A stretch of DNA of 64,000 nucleotides from Dactylis glomerata. Its lineage: Eukaryota; Streptophyta; Magnoliopsida; Poales; Poaceae. Where the stretch lies: positions 9,002,383 through 9,066,382 of the forward strand of contig QXEO01000548.1 in the NCBI GenBank assembly GCA_007115705.1. The letters run 5' to 3'. The position numbers and the translations under genes were made by a program. Numbering within the stretch: position 1 is the first letter of the stretch; every line of letters begins with the position of its first letter. Positions 1-11,536 of this stretch are shown here, piece after piece. The notes beneath the pieces are model-generated. The model did not search any database. It had not been told where the DNA came from and saw nothing but the letters and a program-made list of their open reading frames with translations.

Positions 1-2563
1 TTGTCAGCTGTTCTGTTTTGACATATTTCTGCCACTATTTGTGTTTGCCTCTTTATCGCTTTCTTTTTTAGTTCTTTTGATCACGGAACTTTTGGGGAAG
101 TTGCTACAGTAGTATATGCTTTATATGTGGTGGTTTTGAGTTGAAACCTGAAGCAATAAGGGTTGATTCATTGCTATGCTTACACTAATGTTGCTAATAG
201 AATTGTGTTTAGTTTTGTATGAAGGAAGTTTTCAAGTGTAGGGATTGGAGAATGATGAGATGAGTTGAAGAATGGACAAAAGCTCAAGATTTGGGATGCC
301 CATGTCACCCCAAGAAATATCCAAGAGGTACAAGCATCAAAGCTTGGGGATACCCCCGAGGCACCCCTTCTTCATCGGCAAAAATCAGGTCACCTTTCAA
401 CACACTATATTTTTATTGCTTCATGCATTATGCATTTTTCTTGGAGCGTCAGTTGTTTTAGTTTTCAGTTTTGTTTAGTTTTGTTTGCGGCAATAAATGG
501 TTGGACCCCACCAAATTTCTTTTGGAGAAGTTGCCTTGCTTTTCATTTGCCAAGAACACTCTGTTTTTCACTCTTATCGTTCAACGAGTGTTCTCCTTTT
601 TCTGCTACTGCATTTAGTTTTTGTTTTTCGCCTTGATTTGTGTTCAGATCTTGTTATATCTTTGAATCAAGGTGTATTTTGACCTCTGGTCCATGTTGGT
701 TTTCATCAAAGGAGTTATTTCAAAAAGGTTCGAATGGTGTTGGAAAAGAGAAAAAAAAATATGCAAAAAAGTGCTACAAAAAGGAGCTTGTGTAGACTGC
801 GGCCTAGACTTTTGCATGTCGTGCTTGATGTCTTTTTGATAGTATGATTAGTGGTTTTACTGTAGCATGACTTGTCTCAAATGACTGAGATTACTTAATG
901 AGCCTTTGAAAAAATCATGCATTGTTTTTATTATTTGGAAGCATTATTTTGGTTTTCTCCTTGATGCTTTATTTGGGTTGACTTGGCGCATGCTCACACA
1001 TGTTAGACTCATACAAAGTCGCCATAAGCCTCTATGATCATTTATTTTTTGACTTTTGATGCCATCTTATGCTTCTTTTAATGTTGCTTTGTCGCTTTGC
1101 ATGATTATGGCCGTTATTGCTCTCTTAGTTGGTCGCTCCCAGTCTTTTGCTAGCCCTCATTTTGTACTGAGTATGAGCTCTACTCGTGCGTCCAACTCCT
1201 AAAAACCAAGTTGTTCTAATGTGTCCACCATACATACCTATTAGCAATTTGCTATTCCAAAGTACATTTGACTTGCTTTTATCTATCCTTCAAATTAAAC
1301 TCTTTTGGTGTTATGCGAAAATTGGTCAATAAAGCTCTCACGAACCTGATGGCACACTTTAGTTTTCTCGTTCTTAAAAATTTGACATTGTGGCTCTCTT
1401 ATGTTGAGTTGTTATGCTTGCAAGTTGTAAGTTGGAAATTAGCCCAGCCATGCCGTCATGGGGCAAGCTTTCAACATTGTACTTCTTATTTGAATTGATA
1501 TCATGATCTTTTGTTTATGGATACTCGCGATGTGAAATAATTTGAGAATCTTGCGGGATCATGGAGTTTGCATACGTGTTAGAGAAATGCCTGGGCCGCT
1601 AATCTAAGCCATGCATAATTCATGGTGGAAATTTACAGCATGCCCATAGTGAACATTCGACGACGCATCTCAATAAAAAGCTATACCAATGGTAAATAAA
1701 AGAGATGCCGAGGTGTTTGTTGTCTATTTGTCCTATCATTTTGATGTGGGCTTGTTCCATGTCATCGGGCACGGAGGTACCCCGTTGGAGGTTCTCGATG
1801 TTACGTGTATACTTACAATGACAAGAGCTTGCTTGGGACTCTAAGTCGAGTAGCATGATGTTTGGGTATTCGTACTTCACGGGACACGAGGTTTTCAACT
1901 TATGATTTGTCAAGCATATGCATCATAATTGTACTCGCATTAACTTTAACCATTCAAGATGCTTATGATGGGGGCAATGAGAGCTCAAAGCTAGTAAGTA
2001 CCATAATTTTTGAAGGTTTATAAAACTTGCAATCACTGCTTTCCTCTGCGAAGGGCCTTTCTTTTACTTTTATGTTGAGTCACCACCTTCTATCTTTATG
2101 CACCGTCTAAGAGAGCATAGTTGTCATTCTGAGTATAATGTGCATTGTCCCAAAGTTTTCATTGATTGATTCATAATTTTGGTTTCACTTGTTCTTAAAT
2201 TACTTGTATCTAGTCGCCCTCTTAAACTTGAAGGTGTCCTATGCATTTATGTTTTGCTATCTCATGAAGGACAAGCTGAAAACCATTTGTATGTTTTTCC
2301 TTATGATTTGAACACACGTTTGACTTTCATTGTTTCATTTTCATGATCTTTCGTTTGTGTTCTTTTTCATGTTATAACATGGTTGCTAAGTTTCTTCTAT
2401 CAAGATTATATCTTTCATGCACATGTTTTAAATTCTTTTGATCCCAGCACTCAATGCTTTACATAGATGATCAAGATTGTGTAGGTGCATGTCACCTCAA
2501 AAATTATTTCTTTTGTTATCACTTACCTACTCGAGGACGAGCAGGAGTTAAGCTTGGGGATGC
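1..2563 (+). mobile_element. 3' internal region of Sabrina/WHAM-like (Athila) Gypsy, plus copy
   Basis: This is the non-coding 3' part of an LTR-retrotransposon interior; its 5' part lies left of the window. It is the reverse-complement counterpart of about 7824-10400 in the complete copy, so the two form a long inverted repeat. No ORF longer than about 140 codons makes sense in it. It ends in a purine-rich tract (2550-2563) directly before the LTR start TGATACGTCTC. The family name is inferred from the LTR terminus and the tRNA-Asp-type primer site of sister copies; a repeat-library match would settle it. Confidence 0.7.
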
Positions 2564-4207
2564 TGATACGTCTCAAACGTATCTATAATTTTTTATGCTC
2601 CATGCTTATTTTTACACCATTTGCTTAGTGTTTCGTTACACTTCGTGGCGTTTTTATGCATTTTCCGGAACTAACCTATTAACAAGATGCCACAGTGCCA
2701 ATTCCCTGTTTTTGCTGTTTTTGTGTTTCAGAAAAGTTACACAGGAAATATTCTCGGAATTGGACGAAACAAAAGCCGAACGTCCAGATATTAAACGAAG
2801 CTTCCAGAACACCGAAGAGGAGACGGAGCCGAGCCAGGGGCCAGCCTCACCATGAGGGGGCGCGGCCTAGCCCCTGGCCGCGCCCCCTATGGGTGAGACC
2901 CCCCTGGTCCACCTCTGACGCTGCCCCTTCGCCTATAAAGACCCCCCGACGGGAAAAACCTAAGTACCCGATCAATTTTTCAGAAACACATCGCGATCCG
3001 CCGCCGTCGTCGACCCGAGATCGGGAGGGTCCAGAAGCTCTTCCCGGCACCCTGCCGGAGAGGGGAATCGCCACCGGAGGCCTTCTTCATCGCCATGCTT
3101 GCCTCTGGCGCGATGAGTGAGTAGTCTACCTTGGACTATGGGTCCATAGCAGTAGCTAGATGGTTGTCTTCTCCACCATGTGCTTCATGTTTAGATCTCG
3201 TGAGCTGCCTTACATGATCGAGATCACCATTATGTAATTCTACATGTTGTGTTTGTTGGGATCTGATGAATATTGGTGTTATGTTGAGTTGATGTGCTGA
3301 ATCATATATCTTATGTTATCTCTATGTTGTTTATGATCTTGCATGCTCTCCGTTGTTAGTAGCTATCTTGGCCAAGTAGATACTAGTGACTCCAAGAGGG
3401 GGTATTTATGCTCGATAGTTGGGTTGATGCCTCTATTTAATCTGGGGGAGTGACGGAAACCTCTAAGGTTGTAGATGTGCTGTTGCCACTAGGGAGAAAA
3501 CAACATTCTTATGTCCAAGGGCATATGCTTTGTTTACATTACACACATTGCTTAATGCAGTTATCTGTTGTTCGCAACTTAATACTTGTGGGGTGTTTGG
3601 ACGATATCCCCGTGGGTGGATTATTAGTCATAGATGCAGTTGGGTGGCGGTATATATATTTTGTTGTAATGCCCAGAGTAAATCTCATAGTGATCCTCGC
3701 GACATATGCACGTTATCTTTATTCTATCAATTGCCCAACTGTAATTTGTTAACCCAGCATGTGCTATTTATCTTATGGAGAGACACCACTAGTGAACTGT
3801 GGACCCCGGTCCAATTTCCTTTATATTGCTATCACCTGTTTACTTTACTCGCACTGTTTACTTTACTCGCATATTACTATTGCTTTTCACTCGATACGCT
3901 TATACCTTTGTTTACAGCAAACCGGTGAGATTGACAACCTCATCGTAAGTTTGGAGTAAAGTATTTGGTTGTGTTGTGTGCAGGTTCCACGTTGCTACTA
4001 GTTGAAGACGCGCTAACAAGTTATCGTTAACGGCTCCCTTGTTGGAAGTCACTAGGCTAGCAAGCATCACCTTCTGGAGTTTGGCTTTTTCCTGGACTGA
4101 CAAACCTTGGTTTCTTACTGAGGGAAAATTTGCTACTGTGCTCATCATACCTTCCTCTTGGGGTTCCCAACTGGATGGTGAAATTACATCAACACCATGC
4201 CGCATCA
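2564..4207 (+). mobile_element. 3' LTR of the plus Sabrina-like element
   Basis: The LTR starts TGATACGTCTC and ends in CATCA. A TATA box is at 2934-2939 (GCCTATAAAG), with the expected R region after it. The copy aligns along its length with the LTRs at 6190-7823 and 11537-13482 in reverse. The last 40 bases differ from the other copies, so the 3' boundary is less certain than the 5' one. Confidence 0.75.
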
Positions 4208-4266
4208 GAACTGAGAGACTCCCCTTACAGAAATCCTCTTTCTCCCCAGCAACGGCGCCAGAAAAC
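4208..4266 (-). other. Leader and PBS of a minus Sabrina-like element
   Basis: Positions 4243-4260 are the reverse complement of a tRNA-Asp-type primer-binding site, with one change from the copy at 11508-11525. The flanking bases (4213-4242) match the 5' leader of the complete element in reverse. The segment therefore belongs to a minus-strand element whose 5' LTR follows at 4267-5839. The plus LTR ending at 4207 apparently inserted into this leader. Confidence 0.65.
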
Positions 4267-5839
4267 ATGTTGGTGCGTAGTGTTGACGACCAGTAGGAGA
4301 AAGAAACCACTTCCGAAGGTTGTTGCTAGCTGACTTTGGCAACGGCACCAGAAAACTTGTTGACGACGCCTAGAAAATGTTTGGTGCGTAGCTTCGGCGC
4401 CAGAAGCAACGTGGAACCTGCACACAACACAACCAAGATACTTTGCCCCAACTTACAGTAAGGTTTTTAATCTCACTTGCGGAAAACAAAGGATTAAACA
4501 TGTAGTGTGGTAATAGATGTTTGTTTGCGATAAAGTAAATAATGATTGCGAAAAGTAAATAGTGCTTGCAGTAGAAGGTAATATATATGTAAAAGAATGG
4601 ACCAGGGTCCACAGTTCACTAGAGGTGTCTCTCCATAAAGATAAATAACATGCTGGGTAAATAAATTACAGTTGGGCAATTGACAGAATAAGGAATGCAT
4701 AGCAATGCATGTACATGTCATGAAGATCACTATGAGATTCACTTGAGCATTACAACATAATACATAGACCGTAATCTAACTGCATCTATGACTAATAATC
4801 CACCTGTAGGATATCATCTAAACAAACCTTGGGTATTAAGTTACAAGCAACAGATTATCGCCTTAAGCAAAGTGTATAATGTAAACAATACAAATATCAT
4901 TGAACAAAAGATTGTTGTTTTCTCCCTAGTAGCAACAGCACATCTACAACCTTAGAAGTTATTGTCACTCTCCCAGATTACTAGAGGCATGAACCCACTA
5001 TCGAGCATAAATACTCCCTCTTGGAGTCACTAGCATCTACTCGGCCAAGATATCTACTAGCAACAGAGAGCATGCAAGATCATAAATAACATAGACATGA
5101 TAAATCAACAAACAACTTGACATAGTACTCAATATTCATCGGATCCCAACAAACACAACATGTAGAATTACATAACGATGATCTTGATCATGATAGGCAG
5201 CTCACAAGATCTAGACATGAAGCACATGGAGGAGAAGACAACCATCTAGCTACTTCTATGGACCCATAGTCCAAGGTAGACTACTCACGCATCACTCCGG
5301 AGGTAGGCATGGTGATGAAGAAGGCCTCCGGTGATGATTCCCCTCTCCAGCGGGGTGCCGGGAAGAGCTTCTGGACCCTCTCGATCTCGGGACGACGACG
5401 GCGGCGGCTTGCAGTATGTTTCGTGGAAAAGTGTTCATCTCTTTAGGGTTTTCCCATCGAAGGGAACTTTTAGGCGGAAGGGCGATGTCAGGGGTGGACC
5501 AGGGGCCCACACCACCTGGTGGCACAGCCAGGGGGTGGCCCGCGCCACCCTATGGTGCGGCCGCCTCCTGGTCCGGCTACGTCTCCCCTATGGACTCCGT
5601 CTTTCTTTCAGGTAAATAGGAACTTTGGCTTTCATTTTGTCCAATTCTGAGAATATTTCCTGTCTAACTTTTCTGAAACACAAAAACAGCAGAAAATAGG
5701 AACTGGCACTGTGGCATCTCGTTAATAGGTTAGTTCCGGAAAATGCATAAAACGCCACGAAGTGTAAACAAAACAAAAAACAATTGGTGTAAAACAAGCA
5801 TGGAGCATCACAAATTATAGATACGTTTGCGATGTATCA
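4267..5839 (-). mobile_element. 5' LTR of a minus Sabrina-like element
   Basis: The right end is the reverse complement of TGATACATCGC, the family LTR start. The body matches other family LTRs in reverse. The first 150 bases (4267-4415) are rearranged relative to the family: GGTGCGTAG and ACGGCACCAGAAAA-like pieces are repeated, including a degenerate second PBS-like piece near 4340-4356. The exact inner boundary is therefore uncertain. It is inserted in the Copia LTR that resumes at 5840. Its left end is outside the window, so no TSD can be checked. Confidence 0.65.
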
Positions 5840-6189
5840 CATAGGTGTAGTATTAAATGATTGAAAGTCCCTAGGAAATCCTATATTTACTAGTTCATTG
5901 ATCAACTGATGATTGAGGTTTCCCGATCATGGAGCATTACGCCAATTGACAATGAGATCATGTCATTTGATAATGCCATGTTGGACAATACCCAAAGTAT
6001 CTGTTGCAACACGATCGTGTCATGATGTTCACATTGCAATATGATGAAAGTGTCATAGCTTAATCCTTAGACCGAGGTTATATTTAATCACTATTTTCGG
6101 AGGAAACTCTAATTGCATCAACCGTCATCATGTAACTGGTTGAGTGAAAAAGGTGTCTCTTGGATTCTCTAAAGGGGTAGGTTGAGGCG
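5840..6189 (+). mobile_element. Copia (plus) 5' LTR, first visible piece
   Basis: This segment matches 30514-30870 of the 3' LTR of the same element. The first about 110 bases of the LTR are cut off by the Gypsy insertion to the left. It ends in AGGCG (6185-6189), which is the TSD of the Gypsy inserted at 6190. The uninterrupted version of this junction can be read in the 3' LTR near 30865-30875. Confidence 0.85.
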
Positions 6190-7823
6190 TGATGCGGGCA
6201 GGATAACCACCCAGTTGGGAACCCCAAGATAAAGGTATGATGAGCACAGTAGCAAGTCTTTCCCTCAGTAAGAAACCAAGGTTTATCGATCTAGTAGGAA
6301 AAAGCCAAACTCCAGAAGGTGATGCTTGCTAGCTTCGTGACACTCCAGCAAGGGCGTCGTTTACGATTCTTGTTGGTGCGTCTTCAACTAGTAGCAACGT
6401 GGAACGTGCACACAACAAAACCAAGTACTTTGCTCCCAACTTACGATGAGGTTGTCAATCTCACCGGTTTGCTGTAAACAAAGGTATGAGCGTATCAAGT
6501 GGAAAATAGTAGTAGTATGCAAGAAAGTAAATAGTGCGAGTAATAGTAAAACGGTGTAACAATGTAAAGGAAATTGGATCGGGGTCCATAGTTCACTAGT
6601 GGTGTCTCTCCATAAAATAAATAACAACATGTTGGGTAAACAAATTACAGTTCGGCAATTGATAGAATAAAGATAACGTGCATATGTCACGAGGATCACT
6701 ATGAGATTTACTCTGGGCATTACAACAAAATACATAGACCGCCATCCAACTGCATCTATGACTAATAATCCACCCACGGGGATATCGTCCGAACACCCCA
6801 CGAGTATTAAGTTGCGAACAGCAGATAACTGCATTAAGCAAACTGTGTAATGTAAATAAAACGAATGTCCTTGGACACAAGAATGTTCTTTTCTCCCTAG
6901 TGGCAACAGCACATCTACAACCTTAGAGGTTTCTGTCACTCCCCAAGATTAAATAGAGGCATGAACCCAACTATCGAGCATAAATACCCCCTCTTGGAGT
7001 CACTAGGATCTACTTGGCCAAGATAGCTACTAACAACGGAGAGCATGCAAGATCATAAACAACATAGAGATAACATAAGATAATATTCAACACATCAACT
7101 TAACATAACACCAATATTCATCGGATCCCAACAAACACAACATGTAGAATTACATAACGGTGATCTCGATCATGTAAGGCAGCTCACGAGATCTAAACAT
7201 GAAGCACATGGTGGAGAAGACAACCATCTAGCTACTGCTATGGACCCATAGTCCAAGGTAGACTACTCACTCATCGCGCCGGAGGCAAGCATGGTGATGA
7301 AGAAGACCTCCGGTGGCGATTCCCCTCTCCGGTAGGGTGCCGGGAAGAGCTTCTGGACCCTCCCAATCTCGGGTCGACGACGGTGGCGGATCGCGATGTG
7401 TTTCTAGAAATTTGATCGGGTGTTTAAGTTTTCCCGTCGGGGGGTCTTTATAGGTGAAGGGGCAGCGTCAGAGGTGGGCCAGGGTGCCCTCACCACCAGG
7501 GGGGCACGAGCCAGGGGCAGGCCGCGCCGCCCTGTGGTGTGGCTGCCCTATGGCCCCCCTCCGTCTCCTCTTCTGTCTTCTAGAAGCTTCGTTAAATAAT
7601 AGGAGGTTCGACTTTTGTTTCACCCAATTCCGAGAATATTTCCTGTGTAACTTTTCTGAAACACAAAATAGCATAAAACAGGGAACTGGCACTGTGGCAT
7701 CTTGTTAATAGGTTAGTCCCGGAAAATGCATAAAAACGCCACGAAGTGTAACAATACACTAAGCAAATGGTGTAAGAACAAGCATGGAGCATCAAAAATT
7801 ATAGATACGTTTGAGACGTATCA
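6190..7823 (-). repeat. 3' LTR of complete Sabrina-like element
   Basis: The LTR is 1634 bp with termini TGATACGTCTC...CCGCATCA on the minus strand. It aligns with 11537-13482 once the 335-bp solo LTR is removed. The TATA-like TTTATAGG on the plus strand near 7447 lies where the promoter of the other copies sits. Confidence 0.85.
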
Positions 7824-10742
7824 GCATCCCCAAGCTTAAGTCCTGCTCGTCCTCGAGTAGGTAAGTGATAACAAAAGAATAATTTTTGAGGTGACATGCA
7901 GTCATGCACCAACACAATCTTGATCATCTATATAAAGCATTGAGTGCTGGGATCAAAAGAACTTAAAACATGGGCATGAAAGACATAATCTTGATAGAAA
8001 AACTTAGCAACCATGTTATAACATGAAAAAGAACACAAATGAAAGATCATGAAAATGAAACAATGAAAGTCAAACAAGTGTTCAAATCATATGGAAAAAC
8101 ATAGCAAATGGTTTTCAGCTTGTCCTTCATGAGAGAGCAAAACATAAATGCATAGGACACCTTTAAGTTTAAGAGGGCGACTAGATACAAATAATTTAAG
8201 AACAAGGGAAACCAAAATCATGAATCAGTCAATGATAAACTTTGGGACTATGCACATTAAACTCAGAATGACAACTATGTTGTCTTAGACGGTGCTTAAA
8301 GGTAGAAGGTGGAGACTCAACATAAAAGTAAAAGAAAGGCCCTTCGCAGAGGGAAGCAGTGATTGCAAGTTTTATAAACCTTCAAAAATTATGGTACTTA
8401 CTAGCTTTGAGCTCTCATTGCCCCCATCATAGGCATCTTGAATGGTTAAAGTTAATGCGAGTACAATTATGAAGCATATGCTTGACAAATCATAAGTTGA
8501 AAACCTCATGTCCCGTGAAGTACGAATACCCAAACCTCATGCTACTCGACTTAGAGTCCCAAGCAAGCTCTTGTCATTGTAAGTATACAAGTATCATCGA
8601 GAACCGCCAACGGGGTACCTCCGTGCCCGATGACATGGAACAAGCCCACATCAAAATGACAAGACAAATAGGCAATGAACACCTCGGCATCTCTTTTATT
8701 TACCATTGGTATAGCTTTTTATTTTGAGATGCGTCGTCTAATGTTCACTATGGGCATGCTGTAAATTTCCACCATGAATTATGCATGGCTTAGATTAGCG
8801 GCCCAGGCGTTTCTCTAACACGTATACAAACTCCATGATCCCGCAAGATTTCTAATTTATTTCACATCGAGAGTATCCATAAACAAAAGATCATGATATC
8901 AACTCAAATAAGAAGTGCAATGTTGAAAGCTTACCCCATGACGGCATGGTTTGGCTAATTTCCAACTTACAACTTGCAAGCATAATAACTCAACATAAGA
9001 GAGCCACAATGTCAAATTTTTAAGAACGAGAAAAGTAAAGTGTGCCATCAGGTTCGTCAGAGCTTTACTGACCAATTTTCGCATAACACCAAAAGAGTTT
9101 AATTTGAAGGATAGATAAAAGCAAGTCAAATGTACTTTGGAATAGCAAATTGCTAATAGGTATTTATGGTGGACACATTGGAACAACTTGATTTTTGGGA
9201 GTTGGATGCACGAGTAGAGCTCATACTCAGTACAAAATGAGGGCTAGCAAAAGACTGGGAGCGATCAACTAAGAGAGCAATAACGGCCATAATCATGCAT
9301 AGCGACAAAACATCATTAAGAGAAGCCTAAAATGGCATCAAAAGTCAAAAACTAAATGATCATGCAGGCTTATGGCAACTTTGTATGAGTCAAACATGTT
9401 GTAAGCATGCGCCAAGTCAACCCAAATAAAGCATCAAGGAGAAAACCAAATTAATGCTTCCAAATAATAAAAACAACGCATGATTTTTTTCAAAGGCTCA
9501 TTTAGCAATCTCAGTCATTTGAGACAAGTCACGCTACAGCAAAACCACTAAGCATACTATCAAAACGACATCAAGCACGACATGCAAAAGCCTAAGCTGC
9601 AGTCTAAACAAGCTCCTTTTTGTACCACTTTTTTGCATGAAATTTTTTCTCTTTTCCAACACCATTCGAACCTTTTTGAAACAACTCTTTTGATGAATAC
9701 CAACACGGACCAGAGGTCAAAATACACCTTGATATAAAGATATAACAAGATCTGAACAAAAATCAAGGCGAAAAACGAAAGCTAAACGCAGTTCTAGAAA
9801 AAGAGAACACTCGTTGAACGATAAGAGTGAAAAACGAAGTGTTCTTGGCAAATGAAAAGCAAGGCAATTTCTCCAAAAAAAAATGTTGGGGTCCAACCAT
9901 TTATTGCAGCAAACAAAACTAAAGAAAACTGAAAACTAAAGACAAGACGCTCCAAGAAAAACGCATAGTGCATGAAGCAATAAAAATATAGTGTGTTGAA
10001 AGGTGACATGATTTTTGCCGATGAAGAAGGGGTGCCTCGGGGACATCCCCAAGCTTTGACGCTTGTACCTCTTGGATATTTCTTGGGGTGCGTGGGCATC
10101 CCCAAGATTGAGCTTTTTTCCATTCTTTAAATCATCTCATCATTCTCCGATCCCTACACTTGAAAACTTCCTTCATACAAAACTCAACACAATTCTATTA
10201 GCAACATTAGTGTACGCATAATAATGAATCAACCCCTTTTTGCTTCATATTTCAACTCAAAACCACCACATATAAAGCATATACTACTTTAGCAACTTCC
10301 CCAAAAGTTCCGTGATCAAAAGAACTCAAAAAGAAAGCGATCGAGAGGCAAACACAAATAGTGGCAGAAATCTGTCAAAACAGAACAGCTGACAAAGGTC
10401 AATTTTTTCGAGGGTTTTCTGTTGCTCACATCAAAAAGTTTATAACTAATGAAAGTTTGGATATAACCTGGGGCATATGCACAAGAAATCGCAGGTCAAA
10501 AGATATTCTGAGAATTTTCACGAATTTTTATGGTGCAGCACCAAAATCTGTTTCAGGACAGCAACATCCCCAAATCTTACCTCACTCAAATAAGAGGTTT
10601 CTCTTGGCACAAAAACGAAATAAAAAGGATAAGGAGCGGTTATTACAGATTAATAACTTCCAAGACTCAAATAAAAGAAAAAATAACTGAAAGTAAAACA
10701 ATGGGTTATCTCCCAATAGTGCTTTTCTTTAACGCCTTTGAG
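7824..10742 (-). other. Non-coding interior of Sabrina-like element
   Basis: About 2.9 kb between the 3' LTR and the single ORF. I see no pol motif (no YVDD, no DTG protease, no integrase HHCC) in any frame. The PPT lies at the LTR edge (7824-7837). The right-hand 2.5 kb is duplicated in inverted orientation at 1-2563. Confidence 0.7.
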
Positions 10743-11357
10743 CTAGGCGCGGAAAGGTGCAAAACAAGTATTTTCGAAAGAAGGATTAAGATCAACTGTA
10801 GAAGTCTTTTCAATAAGACATTGTATTGCATCCACATAAGTTTTTGAAAACCCCTTGTGATCACGCTTTGGTTCACTCAATTCACTAAAAAGATTTTCAG
10901 GACAGATCCAATCAAAATTATTTTCAAAAGCCTCATGCAATCCCAAGAGTTTGCTAGGTATTGGTACTTGGATTTCTTCTTTGTTTGTACCAACAACATT
11001 AATAGGCGAACCAAGCATATTAAAACGCTTAAAAACTTTCCTAGCTTCAATGGCAACATCTCTAAATTCTCTACGCAAAGTCTCCAAGATAAAATCTTTC
11101 TTTTCGGAGTCTTCAATATCATGAAGCTTAAGAAACATGTGTTGCATAAAAGGATTAAGGCTAGCAAACCTAGCTTCCAACATGTGAACTAAATAAGCAG
11201 AAGCAACTTCATAACTAGGAGCAAGCTCATCCAAAGATTTATCCTCAACATCTTTATGCATGCTAATATGATTAAAGAACTCCTCAATGTTACTTTTCCC
11301 AATAATAGAACCACTACCTACTGAGATGTCCTCCAAAACATACTTAGGGAACAACAT
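10743..11357 (-). CDS. Sabrina-like element ORF, 204 aa, function unknown
   Basis: This is an intact 204-residue reading frame, the only substantial ORF in the complete Sabrina-like element. It starts at an ATG about 150 bases downstream of the PBS, the position where gag normally begins. The protein is acidic and helical-looking with no zinc knuckle, no protease motif and no membrane segment. The stretches NIEEFFNHIS and FASLNPFMQHMFLKLHDIED suggest a packed helical domain. By position it may be a gag-derived or packaging-related product of a non-autonomous Athila-type element. That is an inference, since I recognise no catalytic or binding motif. The absence of internal stops, against the decayed polyproteins elsewhere in the window, suggests either recent insertion or selection on the ORF in its source copies. 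Confidence 0.6.
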   Translation of the reverse strand: MLFPKYVLEDISVGSGSIIGKSNIEEFFNHISMHKDVEDKSLDELAPSYEVASAYLVHMLEARFASLNPFMQHMFLKLHDIEDSEKKDFILETLRREFRDVAIEARKVFKRFNMLGSPINVVGTNKEEIQVPIPSKLLGLHEAFENNFDWICPENLFSELSEPKRDHKGFSKTYVDAIQCLIEKTSTVDLNPSFENTCFAPFRA

Positions 11358-11507
11358 AATGAACTAAAGTAAATAAATAACAACTATAAAGCAAACTAAT
11401 TTTTTTGTATTTTTGATAAAAATGATGCAAGTAAAAATAAAGTAAAGCAAAACTAAAACAAAGTAAAGGATGTGCGTGCAAAACTCCCCTTGCAGAAGTC
11501 TTCTTTT

Positions 11508-11525
11508 TCCCCGGCAACGGCGCCA
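11508..11525 (-). promoter_or_regulatory. PBS, tRNA-Asp type
   Basis: On the minus strand this reads TGGCGCCGTTGCCGGGGA, the primer-binding site typical of Athila-lineage plant Gypsy elements. It fixes the element's orientation as minus. Confidence 0.9.
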
Positions 11526-11536
11526 GAAAAATAGCT

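Noticed and set aside
265..682. Overlapping ORFs of 60-120 codons at the left edge
   Set aside because: They lie in non-coding retroelement interior, in several frames, and are not kept in the inverted copy at 9.8-10.1 kb in a consistent frame.
2564..5839. Autointegration product of one element
   Set aside because: A plus element nested in the leader of a minus element explains the same layout with fewer steps; the deciding left ends are outside the window.
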